Source of the DNA: Paenibacillus massiliensis 2301065 = DSM 16942
Lineage (GTDB): Bacteria > Bacillota > Bacilli > Paenibacillales > Paenibacillaceae
Direction of reading: 5' to 3'
Assembly (NCBI RefSeq): GCF_000377505.1
Contig: NZ_KB898193.1
Coordinates: 186,001 to 250,000 of the forward strand
Length of the DNA stretch: 64,000 nt
Shown: positions 50,303 through 58,843 of the stretch, in pieces
How positions within the stretch are numbered: position 1 is the first letter of the stretch
Layout of the letters: each line of letters begins with the position of its first letter
Notes under the pieces: generated by a model
Databases searched by the model: none
Seen by the model: only the letters and a program-made list of their open reading frames with translations
Told to the model about the DNA's origin: nothing
Made by a program: the position numbers and the translations under genes

Positions 50303-51550
50303 TTATTTACCCGATTGATCCTGCATAGAAGCGGCAATCTTGGTCATCTCGCTGACCGGTAGATCCGCGCTCGTAATTCTGAATTCGACCCCATCGTTCA
50401 TCCAGGTCAAGGTCCGCTGCTGATCTCCGGTCAGCACACCCATCACTCCGAAGCCCATATCAATGAGGCTACCTGCTGACAGGGACACGGCCCGATCCTG
50501 AGGTCTGGCTTCTACGATGGTGAAATTGTACTGTCCTTCATAGCGAATCATGACAGCATGATTGCTGCTGTCGGTAATGACAGGCATATCGCGCATTTGT
50601 ACCCCTTCTGGGAGATAGGTAGGCTCAATCAAGCCAAATTCGCTCATGGTCGGATCGACGACCCCTTCTCCCTCTTCTGCCGATTGCTCTGTAGATGAAT
50701 CTGTGGAAGGTTCAACAGCAGACGGCTGCTGGCTGCCTGCCTTATCCTCAGCACCCTCGCTTGATGTCCCCTGCTGCTCGTTCCCAGTTGCCTCGTCAGT
50801 CTTCTCTCCTTGTCCCTCAGCTGATCCTGGCTCTTGGGATTGCTGCGTATTATTCGTATCGACAGCTGCCTCTGCCCCTGACGCCTCCGGGGTACCTGCT
50901 TGTGGAACAGCTGTGCTGCCCGCGGTCATATTACGTTCCATATCGAAGGCGTCCTTGTTGAATTTAGTGCCGAATTTGAAATCACTGAATTTGAGATCGA
51001 CCAGCACCTTCGCATTCGCGTCAGACACCTGAACCTGCTGCGGCGCATAATTTTCTTTATTGAGCCAGATCTTCTGACGTACAAGAGAGCTACTGTTATA
51101 GTTCGCTGCTACATCAAAGACGTATGCATTCTCGCCACTCGCAAGCTGGCGGGTCTTGTCTCCAATAATACTACGCACAAGCGTCTCATACAGGTAGACC
51201 TGACCTTGATTGTCGGGCCAGTCACTCTTGAAGCGGAAGCTCTTGTTCAGACTTGGTGTCAGGACGAAGACACCTTCATCGTTGCGAAGCACAATCTGGG
51301 TAACATCCTTGTTCTCATTGGTCATGGCAATTCGATAGTAGGATGGCTTACGATACGACACATCAACCAAGTACTCTTGCGGCGTCTCTCCTGTATGCAG
51401 TGTCATCAGCGCCGTGCCGTGGTAGCTATCCATCCCGCTGACCACATTACTCAAATCCTTTACTACATCGTCCGCGCTTTTCTTGCCGCACCCGGCAACC
51501 AGCACGATCACGCACATGATCATGGCAAGCATCCATGAACTCCGGCGCAT
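50303..51550 (-). CDS. YdcC-like (LolA-fold) lipoprotein with inserted low-complexity linker
   Basis: It is 415 aa, with signal MRRSSWMLAMIMCVIVLVAG and lipobox VAGC. The first domain (about residues 25-205) has the LolA/outer-membrane-lipoprotein-sorting fold (SYHGTALMTLHTGETPQEYL, FRFKSDWPDNQGQVYLY). An acidic Ser/Glu/Gln linker (about 210-300) follows. The C-terminal domain with FGLIEPTYLPEGVQMRDMPV resembles DUF4367-type modules. By synteny with alr it corresponds to B. subtilis YdcC, which lacks such a long linker. The role in the cell envelope is not known. Confidence 0.85.
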   Translation of the reverse strand: MRRSSWMLAMIMCVIVLVAGCGKKSADDVVKDLSNVVSGMDSYHGTALMTLHTGETPQEYLVDVSYRKPSYYRIAMTNENKDVTQIVLRNDEGVFVLTPSLNKSFRFKSDWPDNQGQVYLYETLVRSIIGDKTRQLASGENAYVFDVAANYNSSSLVRQKIWLNKENYAPQQVQVSDANAKVLVDLKFSDFKFGTKFNKDAFDMERNMTAGSTAVPQAGTPEASGAEAAVDTNNTQQSQEPGSAEGQGEKTDEATGNEQQGTSSEGAEDKAGSQQPSAVEPSTDSSTEQSAEEGEGVVDPTMSEFGLIEPTYLPEGVQMRDMPVITDSSNHAVMIRYEGQYNFTIVEARPQDRAVSLSAGSLIDMGFGVMGVLTGDQQRTLTWMNDGVEFRITSADLPVSEMTKIAASMQDQSGK

Positions 51551-51832
51551 ATCATCAACCCCTTCAGCACATGTTTTGATTCGGAATAGTACATGTCTAT
51601 GAGGGACTTGTTCGATTTATGCAGACTAGCATGACAAGCCGGATTGTGAATTTGCATGGCATACTCTTTCGAGTGAATAAAGGGACGGATCTCTTAAATA
51701 GTTCCAAAAATGATTCCAAACTGTCACCTTCTCCATCTCTCCTGGCCTTGATCCCCTGTAGAACTGCCGTTATCTTGAATAAAGGGGGTTTTTGGAAGAC
51801 AAATATAAAGCTACCAGAAAAGAGGTACGATC

Positions 51833-53029
51833 GTGATCCTAAAAATCGTTGGACAGGTTGCCGTGACTTTACTGTTACTGGCACTCCTGCTGTTCACAGG
51901 CTTCATTTTGCTATTCATTATTTCGTTCAGCATGGACACCCAGAGGTTCTACATTCCTATGCTATTGATTGTTATTGGCATTTTGGCGCTATATATCATT
52001 CTGTTCAATTTCCGTGCATTCCGCACTCGGCGACTGTTCCACAAGCTCTCCGCAGTGATGTTGGGTATCTGTCTTCTGACAGCTGGCGGCTACGAAATCA
52101 ATCATATGTATCACAAAAGCCTTGAAATCAACAGTGTGCAGGACGTGGATATCGAGCAATACCAGCCCTTCCAGAACAAGGGTACCGTAGCCGTGCTCGG
52201 ACACAAGGCTTCCTTTACCCTGTCAGCCACAGATGATCTGCCGCGTCTGGATGGAGCGACGGCACTGTATCCACTGTATTCAGCCTTCGTGCAAGCTGTA
52301 TATCCTGAGAAGGAGTACACCCTGTATAACAGTGAAGTGATGGGCTCAGGCACTGGACGTGCCTATGAGCAGCTTATCATGGGCGAGTCGGATATCATAT
52401 TCGCCATGTCACCCGGGGAAGTCCATCAGAAGATGGCCGCAGAATCGGGGCTTGATCTGAAGCTAACTCCCGTGGGTCGCGAAGCCTTTGTATTCTTTGT
52501 CCACAAGGATAATCCTGTCACAGCTCTGACCAGCGAACAGATTAAGGATATTTACACGGGACGCATCACGAATTGGAATCAGGTCGGAGGCAACAACGAA
52601 CCCATCAAGGCGTTCCAGCGGCCTGAAAATAGCGGCAGTCAGGCGATGCTGCAGAAATTTCTCGGCGATGAGGAGCCTATGCCTGCCATTACCGAGGATG
52701 TGATCGCCGGGATGGGCGGAATTATTCAGCAAGCGGCTGGCTACCATAATTACAAAAATGCCATCGGATACTCCTTTCACCACTTCACTACCAACATGAA
52801 CAAAAATGACGGAATCAAGCTGCTTGCTGTCGATGGAGCTCTACCCGACATAGCAGCGATCCAGAGCGGAGCTTATCCGATCATTTCAGAATTTTATGCG
52901 GTGACGGCTGAACGCCAAGGAAAGCTCAGGCAGCCACCGAAGCCAAGTGTAACCAAGTTGCTGCAATGGATCGTCTCTGAGGAAGGCCAGTCTCTGGTCG
53001 AGGCGACAGGGTATTTTCCACTGAAGTAA
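51833..53029 (+). CDS. Membrane-anchored PstS-like phosphate-binding protein
   Basis: It is 398 aa with three N-terminal hydrophobic helices (about residues 5-35, 40-60, 72-88) instead of a lipobox. The rest is a PstS-type binding domain: LYPLYSAFVQAVYP, SEVMGSGTGRAYEQLIMGES, FFVHKDNPVTALTSEQIKDIYTG, and PENSGSQAMLQKFLG. It starts with GTG after AAGAGGT. No pstC, pstA or pstB is adjacent. It may act as a phosphate sensor or scavenger. Confidence 0.85.
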   Translation: MILKIVGQVAVTLLLLALLLFTGFILLFIISFSMDTQRFYIPMLLIVIGILALYIILFNFRAFRTRRLFHKLSAVMLGICLLTAGGYEINHMYHKSLEINSVQDVDIEQYQPFQNKGTVAVLGHKASFTLSATDDLPRLDGATALYPLYSAFVQAVYPEKEYTLYNSEVMGSGTGRAYEQLIMGESDIIFAMSPGEVHQKMAAESGLDLKLTPVGREAFVFFVHKDNPVTALTSEQIKDIYTGRITNWNQVGGNNEPIKAFQRPENSGSQAMLQKFLGDEEPMPAITEDVIAGMGGIIQQAAGYHNYKNAIGYSFHHFTTNMNKNDGIKLLAVDGALPDIAAIQSGAYPIISEFYAVTAERQGKLRQPPKPSVTKLLQWIVSEEGQSLVEATGYFPLK

Positions 53030-53181
53030 GAGGTTGTAAGCTGGTGCCTTGGATTGAGTAAAAAGCAGCTAATTCCTTTTTTCTTATCGGAATAAATTCA
53101 TGTAATAAGATCATGATCTGTGCAATGAGAAAAATCATGCAAAACGGCAAGATTCTTTTTACATTTTCATATATTTTTCAC

Positions 53182-53210
53182 TGGACGAAATCATAAAATC
53201 AATATATTCT
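53182..53210 (+). promoter_or_regulatory. Predicted promoter of the FMN riboswitch transcript
   Basis: TGGACG (53182-53187), a 17-bp spacer and TATTCT (53205-53210), 25 nt before the riboswitch. Confidence 0.5.
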
Positions 53211-53234
53211 GTAAGTAACTAAAAAAACGGAATA

Positions 53235-53376
53235 AGGATCTTCGGGGTAGGGTGAAAGTCCCAACCGGCGGTATAGCTCTAATGAGAGCTGAGCCCGCGA
53301 CTCATGCGCTTCCATAAGTGTATGACTGATTTGGTGAGATGCCAAAGCCGACGGTATAGTCCGGATGGAAGAAGAT
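53235..53376 (+). promoter_or_regulatory. FMN riboswitch (RFN element)
   Basis: The conserved RFN blocks are present in order: GGATCTTCGGGGTAGGGTG, AAAGTCCCAACCGGCGGTA, GAGCCCGCGACTC, GATTTGGTGAGATGCCAAAG, CCGACGGTATAGTCCGGATG and a closing GAAGAAGATC that pairs with the first block. With the terminator at 53480-53522 it should switch off the downstream gene when FMN is plentiful. Confidence 0.97.
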
Positions 53377-53479
53377 CGACACATTAAGCCTTTTGTATGT
53401 ATAGCTGGTGGTTTAGGTATACGTTATTATTTCACATACCTACAATTATCCTATATATGCTGAACTGGTTTATTTGATT

Positions 53480-53522
53480 AGCCCCCGAGCGTACACCTTA
53501 TCCGTGTATTTCGGGGGCTTTT
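53480..53522 (+). terminator. Terminator of the FMN riboswitch expression platform
   Basis: AGCCCCCGA/TCGGGGGCT with a 24-nt loop is followed by TTTTG. It lies 42 nt before the EamA start codon. Confidence 0.9.
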
Positions 53523-53564
53523 GTCGTCATCACCGGTCCTGTATTCATAAAGGAGTCTTAAAGC

Positions 53565-54530
53565 ATGAGCGATACTACTGCAACCTCTGTTAGCTTTTCC
53601 AGACCGAAAATGAACAGCGGCTTTTGGCTGGTCGTCCTTGGTGCAGCCCTCTGGGGCGTTGATCCACTGTTCCGCATTCTGCTGTTGGACACTCTAACCT
53701 CCGCGCAGATCGTCCTTCTGGAGCATGTCCTGCTATTCTTATGTGCAGCTCCTATCCTCTGGAAGCATCGGGAAGAGCTGAAGCGTATTCGCCTTCGCCA
53801 TGCTGTCGCCCTGTTCATTGTATCCTGGGGCGGTTCGGCAGTAGCTACCATCCTGTTCACCATGGCTTTGGCAGATGGCAATCCGAATGCCGTCCTGCTA
53901 CTGCAAAAGCTCCAACCACTGTGTGCTATTATCCTAGCGCGCTTCATTCTGAAAGAAATGCTGCCGAAGCACTTTGGCTGGTTACTGGTAATCGCACTGG
54001 CTGGTACCTATATGCTTACCTTTGGCTGGTCCCTGCCTTTTGGTCATGTCAACGAATTCATCCAGATGGGAAGCTTGCTCTCTCTGGGAGCTGCGGCTCT
54101 GTGGGGCGGATCTACGGTTATGGGACGCTATCTGCTTGGCACCATGAAATACGAGACGGTAACTTCTCTTCGCTTCATGCTGGCCTTGCCGCTGTTGATG
54201 ATCGTTACAGCTGTAGAAGGTGCTCCATGGCAGTTCCCGGCTGGACTAATGGCTGCAGGTGCTGTTACGCTCAACCTGATTCTTCAGGCCCTCTTGCCTG
54301 GACTGCTCAGTATGTTCCTGTACTACAAAGGTCTCGCAACCACCAAGGCGTCATATGCTACGCTAGCTGAGCTAAGCTTTCCAATGATCGGTGTCATCAT
54401 CAATTGGATTGCATTTCGAGAGATGGTCACGCTGCCCCAGCTCACGGGCTTCATGCTGATCTGGGCCACCTTGTTCATCATTTCCCGTCAGCATAAAGAA
54501 CCGGCCATGGAACCTAAGCTAGTATCTTAA
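53565..54530 (+). CDS. EamA/DMT-family transporter under FMN riboswitch, candidate flavin transporter
   Basis: It is 321 aa with ten membrane helices in two EamA repeats (first with LGAALWGVDPLFRILLLDTL; second with LGAAALWGGSTVMGRYLLG). Each repeat ends in the family's terminal helix. The FMN riboswitch directly upstream argues for uptake of riboflavin or a relative. EamA-family riboflavin importers (RibN) are known in Proteobacteria; the usual Firmicute importer is RibU. The ATG has GGAGT 9-10 nt upstream. Family assignment is firm and substrate is inference. Confidence 0.85.
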   Translation: MSDTTATSVSFSRPKMNSGFWLVVLGAALWGVDPLFRILLLDTLTSAQIVLLEHVLLFLCAAPILWKHREELKRIRLRHAVALFIVSWGGSAVATILFTMALADGNPNAVLLLQKLQPLCAIILARFILKEMLPKHFGWLLVIALAGTYMLTFGWSLPFGHVNEFIQMGSLLSLGAAALWGGSTVMGRYLLGTMKYETVTSLRFMLALPLLMIVTAVEGAPWQFPAGLMAAGAVTLNLILQALLPGLLSMFLYYKGLATTKASYATLAELSFPMIGVIINWIAFREMVTLPQLTGFMLIWATLFIISRQHKEPAMEPKLVS

Positions 54531-54643
54531 GCAGATCAAATATGAGTATAGAGCCGCTGCAAGTGGGGAGCCCTGTCGACCACTGTTAAGCCTGCTGTTC
54601 ATTGATCTAGGATCTCCCCAACTCATTAAATCTAATAAACGCC

Positions 54644-54690
54644 AAGGGCGATACCAGAGTCAAAGTTGACTACTGATATCGCCCTTCTCT
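54644..54690 (+). terminator. Intrinsic terminator of the EamA gene
   Basis: AAGGGCGATA/TATCGCCCTT (54644-54653 with 54677-54686) is followed by CTCTTGTTG. The remaining gap up to 54857 shows no gene. Confidence 0.8.
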
Positions 54691-54857
54691 TGTTGTACTA
54701 TAAGGCACTTACCTTGGTTACTTCAATGTACTCACCTGTTACTACAAGCACTCAACCTATGAGTTATCTGATATGGGTCACACGATGGAATTGTTATGTA
54801 CCCACGATATAACCTCTCATTAACCTCTCCTACTACGTCCTGACTTGTCACAATCCG

Positions 54858-56354
54858 CTAGCTCGCTTCACCCGTGAATTGTCTACGCTTGTCTGCATCC
54901 GGGTCCGAGACGAGACTGAGCTCCTGATCAAACACCGCCGTTACACGCTGTGTCGTCTCATAGGCTGGCCATTGCAGCGCTGCTGTTGCAGGATCGCCCG
55001 TCCGGGCAAAGGCAGCCCAGGCCGACAGCATTTGTCTCGACAGCTCCTTCATGTCCTCAGTGAGCTGAATGCCAAGTCCAGTCAATAGCTCAAGGTTACC
55101 GAATACGAAGGCAATCTCTGCTCCATGCACTGCTTTTCCCAGAAAAGGGTGGCCTGCGAGTGACCAATCGAACCGATACATCCACACGGATTGGTATCTT
55201 GCTTGTGCTGAGGCATACTGTACAGCAGAGCGCCAGAAATACAGCTCAGTCATGAATTTGCTCTGCCCCTCGACGGTCATTGGATAATACCGCAGCAGTT
55301 CCTCCCCATTCTCCAATCCTGTCAATGCATAGATTGCTTGTACTGCCAATTCAGGACTGATGAGGTGCTCCGGCTCGCGAACGAAATAGGCCCCTTCATC
55401 CAGATTCGTTCCGATGAGTAGCGGTACCTGAGCTCCTTGGCCGGATTGAATACAGGACAGCGGCTCCTCTGGCAGCGTATTCCCATCCACCACGGGCTGG
55501 AATAGCAACGTAATCCCGGCAGAGCCAACCTTCTGGTGCAGCTTATAGGTTGCCATCGTAATATCCTCCAGCGGTATGGCTGACAGATGCTCAACGGTTG
55601 GCTGCTCTACACCCAGCTCCTTCAGAAAAGCTGCCGCGATTGCGTGCGCCTTGTTGGCCTCCAGCACCTGTGATGCCCCACTTTGCATAATGGCCCGCTG
55701 GAACAATCCCTTTGCCGAAGGCATAGCTAGCAGCGCCCCGATGCTCATGGCACCAGCAGACTCCCCAAACACGGTTACGTTCTCAGAATCACCGCCGAAG
55801 GCCGTGATATTCTCCTGTACCCATCGGAGGGCAGCCACTTGATCCAGTAGGCCCGCATTGGACGCCAGCTCTGGGTCAAACGATGACAGATGCAAGAAGC
55901 CCAGCGGTCCCAAACGGTAGTTGATCGTTACGACCACCACATCTCCTTGCTGTGCAAGTGTACGCCCGTCATACAAGGACATGCTGCCAGAGCCCGTTAC
56001 GAAAGAGCCACCGTGAATCCACACCATGACAGGCTTGCCCACAGAAGATACCACTGTAGCCTCAGTTGCCAATGCTGGGCTCCATATGTTCAAATACAAG
56101 CAATCCTCATCAGGATCTGGCTGCTCCGCTCTTGACCCAAAGATTCCCTCACTACTCTTGCCTGGCTGTGGACATACGGGGCCGAATTGTGCAGCATCGC
56201 GGATGCCCTCCCAGCTGGAGGGTGGCTCAGGGGCCTTGAAGCGCAGTTCTCCAACCGGTGGACTTGCATAAGGAATTCCCTTCCATACCCATACACCCTG
56301 TTCCTCTGTACCTTGTAACCATCCGTACTGTGTCTGGACACGACCGTCTGACAT
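54858..56354 (-). CDS. pnbA: Type B carboxylesterase (PnbA-like)
   Basis: It is a 498-aa cytosolic alpha/beta hydrolase. The oxyanion loop is VWIHGGSFVTGSG and the nucleophile is Ser199 in FGESAGAMS. A Glu near DEGAYFVREPEH and a His in GKAVHGAEIAFVFGN complete the triad. The EDCLYLNIWSP signature confirms type B. It hydrolyses short esters such as p-nitrobenzyl esters in relatives. GGGGAGG precedes the ATG. It is downstream of gbsR by 94 nt on the same strand. Confidence 0.92.
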   Translation of the reverse strand: MSDGRVQTQYGWLQGTEEQGVWVWKGIPYASPPVGELRFKAPEPPSSWEGIRDAAQFGPVCPQPGKSSEGIFGSRAEQPDPDEDCLYLNIWSPALATEATVVSSVGKPVMVWIHGGSFVTGSGSMSLYDGRTLAQQGDVVVVTINYRLGPLGFLHLSSFDPELASNAGLLDQVAALRWVQENITAFGGDSENVTVFGESAGAMSIGALLAMPSAKGLFQRAIMQSGASQVLEANKAHAIAAAFLKELGVEQPTVEHLSAIPLEDITMATYKLHQKVGSAGITLLFQPVVDGNTLPEEPLSCIQSGQGAQVPLLIGTNLDEGAYFVREPEHLISPELAVQAIYALTGLENGEELLRYYPMTVEGQSKFMTELYFWRSAVQYASAQARYQSVWMYRFDWSLAGHPFLGKAVHGAEIAFVFGNLELLTGLGIQLTEDMKELSRQMLSAWAAFARTGDPATAALQWPAYETTQRVTAVFDQELSLVSDPDADKRRQFTGEAS

Positions 56355-56448
56355 TTGAATACCTCCCCATCAAATATACATTTAGGATCTGAGGCCTCAT
56401 TCAGGCAGCTACTCCACGGCGGTATCATCCTGTGAGACAGCCTTCGGC

Positions 56449-57006
56449 TCACTGCTCTTCTTTTGGCACCAGCTTGTAGATTTCTTCATCCTCCAGAGCG
56501 TCAATCAGACGATCCAGCCACTTGTAAAAAGATACTGCCTGCTTCATTTTATCACGATCATGCTCCAATATTTTCCTAAGTTCATCATTCTCCAATTCCT
56601 GGTCCAGTAACTTGTCCATTTCGTAGATGGCTTTGCGCATGACCTGGAGATTCATTTCGACAGCTTTACGCCACTTGATCGCGAAAAAATCTGCGAAGGT
56701 CTGATGCCAATCCATCTCTACTTCGTACAGATCCTTTCTGGAGCCTTTATTCCACACTTTATTGACCATTTTCAGATCAAGCAGTGTTCTCATGCTCGTG
56801 CTCATGCTGGTCTTGCTCATTTCCATTTCACGTCCCATGTCGTCCAGCGTCATGGGATGGTCCGCGAAGAACAGCAGCCCATACAGGTGCCCTGTAGATA
56901 GAGTTACACCATATAGATCCATATTTTTACCAATGGCCTCAATCACTCTTTTACGAATCTTCTGCAGCGTCTCCTGCTGCACTTCAGTCAATTGGTCCAA
57001 GCTCAT
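56449..57006 (-). CDS. gbsR: GbsR/OpcR-type transcriptional regulator
   Basis: It is 185 aa. The winged HTH has YGVTLSTGHLYGLLFFADHPMT and MGREMEMSKTSMSTSMRTLLDLKMV, followed by the long helical C-terminal part typical of GbsR. In Bacillus, GbsR represses choline uptake and conversion genes and OpcR represses opuC. Here it is divergent from the opuA-type operon, which it probably controls. AGGAGG precedes the ATG. Confidence 0.92.
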   Translation of the reverse strand: MSLDQLTEVQQETLQKIRKRVIEAIGKNMDLYGVTLSTGHLYGLLFFADHPMTLDDMGREMEMSKTSMSTSMRTLLDLKMVNKVWNKGSRKDLYEVEMDWHQTFADFFAIKWRKAVEMNLQVMRKAIYEMDKLLDQELENDELRKILEHDRDKMKQAVSFYKWLDRLIDALEDEEIYKLVPKEEQ

Positions 57007-57625
57007 GCTTGCAACCTCCTATCAGCTATTCTTGCTTCAATACTTCTTATATTTGCTTCTCTGCTTCCAGAGGAATGTAACTCGCATGTTCTTACTCCGC
57101 CAGATGCTCTCCTATTTCATGACACAGCGGGACCCGACATGAATCATGCCAATCCCGCTTGCTCATTCTAAATATGAAGCTGTAAAAGCTCTCTGGTGTC
57201 TTTTTTGTAATTATATAGAATTTGTTTACATTATTTAAGAAAAGAACATGCATTTTTTCACTACTTTGCTTCCTTTTCATTAACATTCGGTTTCAAAAGT
57301 CTGCTTTTTGCTTATATTTCTGATTAATGTCTATTCTACAGAAAAGAATAAAGCAAAGTAAAGTTACGAATGTTAAAGCTATTGAGAGCATAGTGGAGGA
57401 TATTAGAGGATAATTTCATACAGTTTTTTCTGTACGTTCCTTATGAACAGATTTTTCGGTTGAAAGAAACGTAGACTGTCTGTTACAATTATCAACGTTG
57501 CGAACGAAGCCTACGGTCATTCATACAATTAGCTTTCGTAAGCAATCCCTTAACTTTGCATCAATCGCCATACAAGCACCAACGGGGTTAATGGAAAGCG
57601 AAAGATAGAGAGAAGAGGTGGATAT
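57007..57625 (+). promoter_or_regulatory. Intergenic control region between gbsR and opuA
   Basis: TTGAAA (57460-57465), 18 bp, TACAAT (57484-57489) gives a plausible opuAA promoter with a leader of about 130 nt. A palindrome TACAG-N6-CTGTA lies at 57419-57434, 26 bp before the -35, and is a candidate regulator site. The rest is AT-rich and no gene is seen. Confidence 0.5.
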
Positions 57626-58843
57626 ATGACTATTTTGGAAGTCAGAAATGTCAGCAAGCTATTCGGTCCTAACGTCGAACAAGGCGTATCCCTGCTTGAG
57701 CAAGGATGGACTAAGGAAAAACTGAATAAGGAAAAGAATATTACCGTAGGGGTCAACCGGGCCAATATGGATATTCAGCAAGGTGAGATTTTCGTCATTA
57801 TGGGCTTGTCCGGTAGTGGTAAATCTACACTTGTACGTATGTTCAATCGTCTGATTGAGCCGACCTCCGGCGAGATTCTTGTGCATGGCAAGGATTTGCG
57901 CAAAATGAACAAGGAACAGCTACGGGAAGTTCGGCGCAAGACGATCAGTATGGTGTTCCAGAAATTCGCATTGTTCCCGCATCGTACTGTGCTGGAGAAT
58001 GTAGAATATGGACTGGAAGTTCAGAATGTAGACAAGGCTGAACGCAGACAGAAGGCAGAGCAATCGTTGGAACTGGTCGGCCTCAAGCATTGGGGAGACA
58101 AGATGCCAGATGAGCTAAGCGGTGGGATGCAGCAGCGTGTAGGTCTAGCTCGTGCATTAGCCAATGATCCTGAGGTACTGCTGATGGACGAAGCCTTCAG
58201 TGCCCTGGACCCGCTCATTCGCCGCGACATGCAGGATGAATTGCTTGAACTGCAGGATAAAATGAAGAAAACGATTATTTTCATTACCCACGACTTGGAT
58301 GAAGCGCTGCGAATCGGTGACCGCATTGCCTTGATGAAGGACGGAGCCGTCGTACAGATCGGGACTCCGGAAGAGATCATGATTCAGCCTGCCAACTCGT
58401 ATGTGGCGCGTTTCGTGGAAGACGTGGATTTGTCCAAAGTACTTACAGCAGCGCATGTCATGCGCAGACCCGAGACGATAACACTGGATCGTGGTCCTCG
58501 TGTAGCCCTGGAGCTCATGCGCGAACGCGGGATATCCAATCTGTTTGTCATCGACCGCTCCAAGAAGCTGCTGGGAGTCATTACTGCTGAAGATGCTGCG
58601 GCTGCCCTGAAGGCAGACAAGAAGCTGCAGGATATTCTAATAACAGATGGACCGCAGGTAGCACCGGATACCGTCATGAATGATCTGTTCGAGATTACAA
58701 GCTCCTCTAAGGTTCCGCTGGCCGTCGTAGATCAGAACGGCAAGCTGCAAGGAGTCATTGTACGTGGTGCCCTGCTGGGTGCTCTCGGCGGAGAAGTCTC
58801 ATTGAAGGAGGTGTCTGAGCATGCCGAAAATACCACTCGCTGA
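57626..58843 (+). CDS. opuAA: Glycine betaine ABC transporter ATP-binding protein
   Basis: It is 405 aa, with Walker A MGLSGSGKSTLVRMFNRLI, signature LSGGMQQRVGLARAL, Walker B VLLMDEAFSALDPL and the H-loop FITHDLDEAL. The C-terminal region (about residues 275-395) is a CBS pair (RGISNLFVIDRSKKLLGVI, SKVPLAVVDQNGKLQGVI), the ionic-strength sensor of OpuA transporters. GAAGAGGTGG precedes the ATG. It overlaps the next gene by 23 nt. Confidence 0.95.
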   Translation: MTILEVRNVSKLFGPNVEQGVSLLEQGWTKEKLNKEKNITVGVNRANMDIQQGEIFVIMGLSGSGKSTLVRMFNRLIEPTSGEILVHGKDLRKMNKEQLREVRRKTISMVFQKFALFPHRTVLENVEYGLEVQNVDKAERRQKAEQSLELVGLKHWGDKMPDELSGGMQQRVGLARALANDPEVLLMDEAFSALDPLIRRDMQDELLELQDKMKKTIIFITHDLDEALRIGDRIALMKDGAVVQIGTPEEIMIQPANSYVARFVEDVDLSKVLTAAHVMRRPETITLDRGPRVALELMRERGISNLFVIDRSKKLLGVITAEDAAAALKADKKLQDILITDGPQVAPDTVMNDLFEITSSSKVPLAVVDQNGKLQGVIVRGALLGALGGEVSLKEVSEHAENTTR

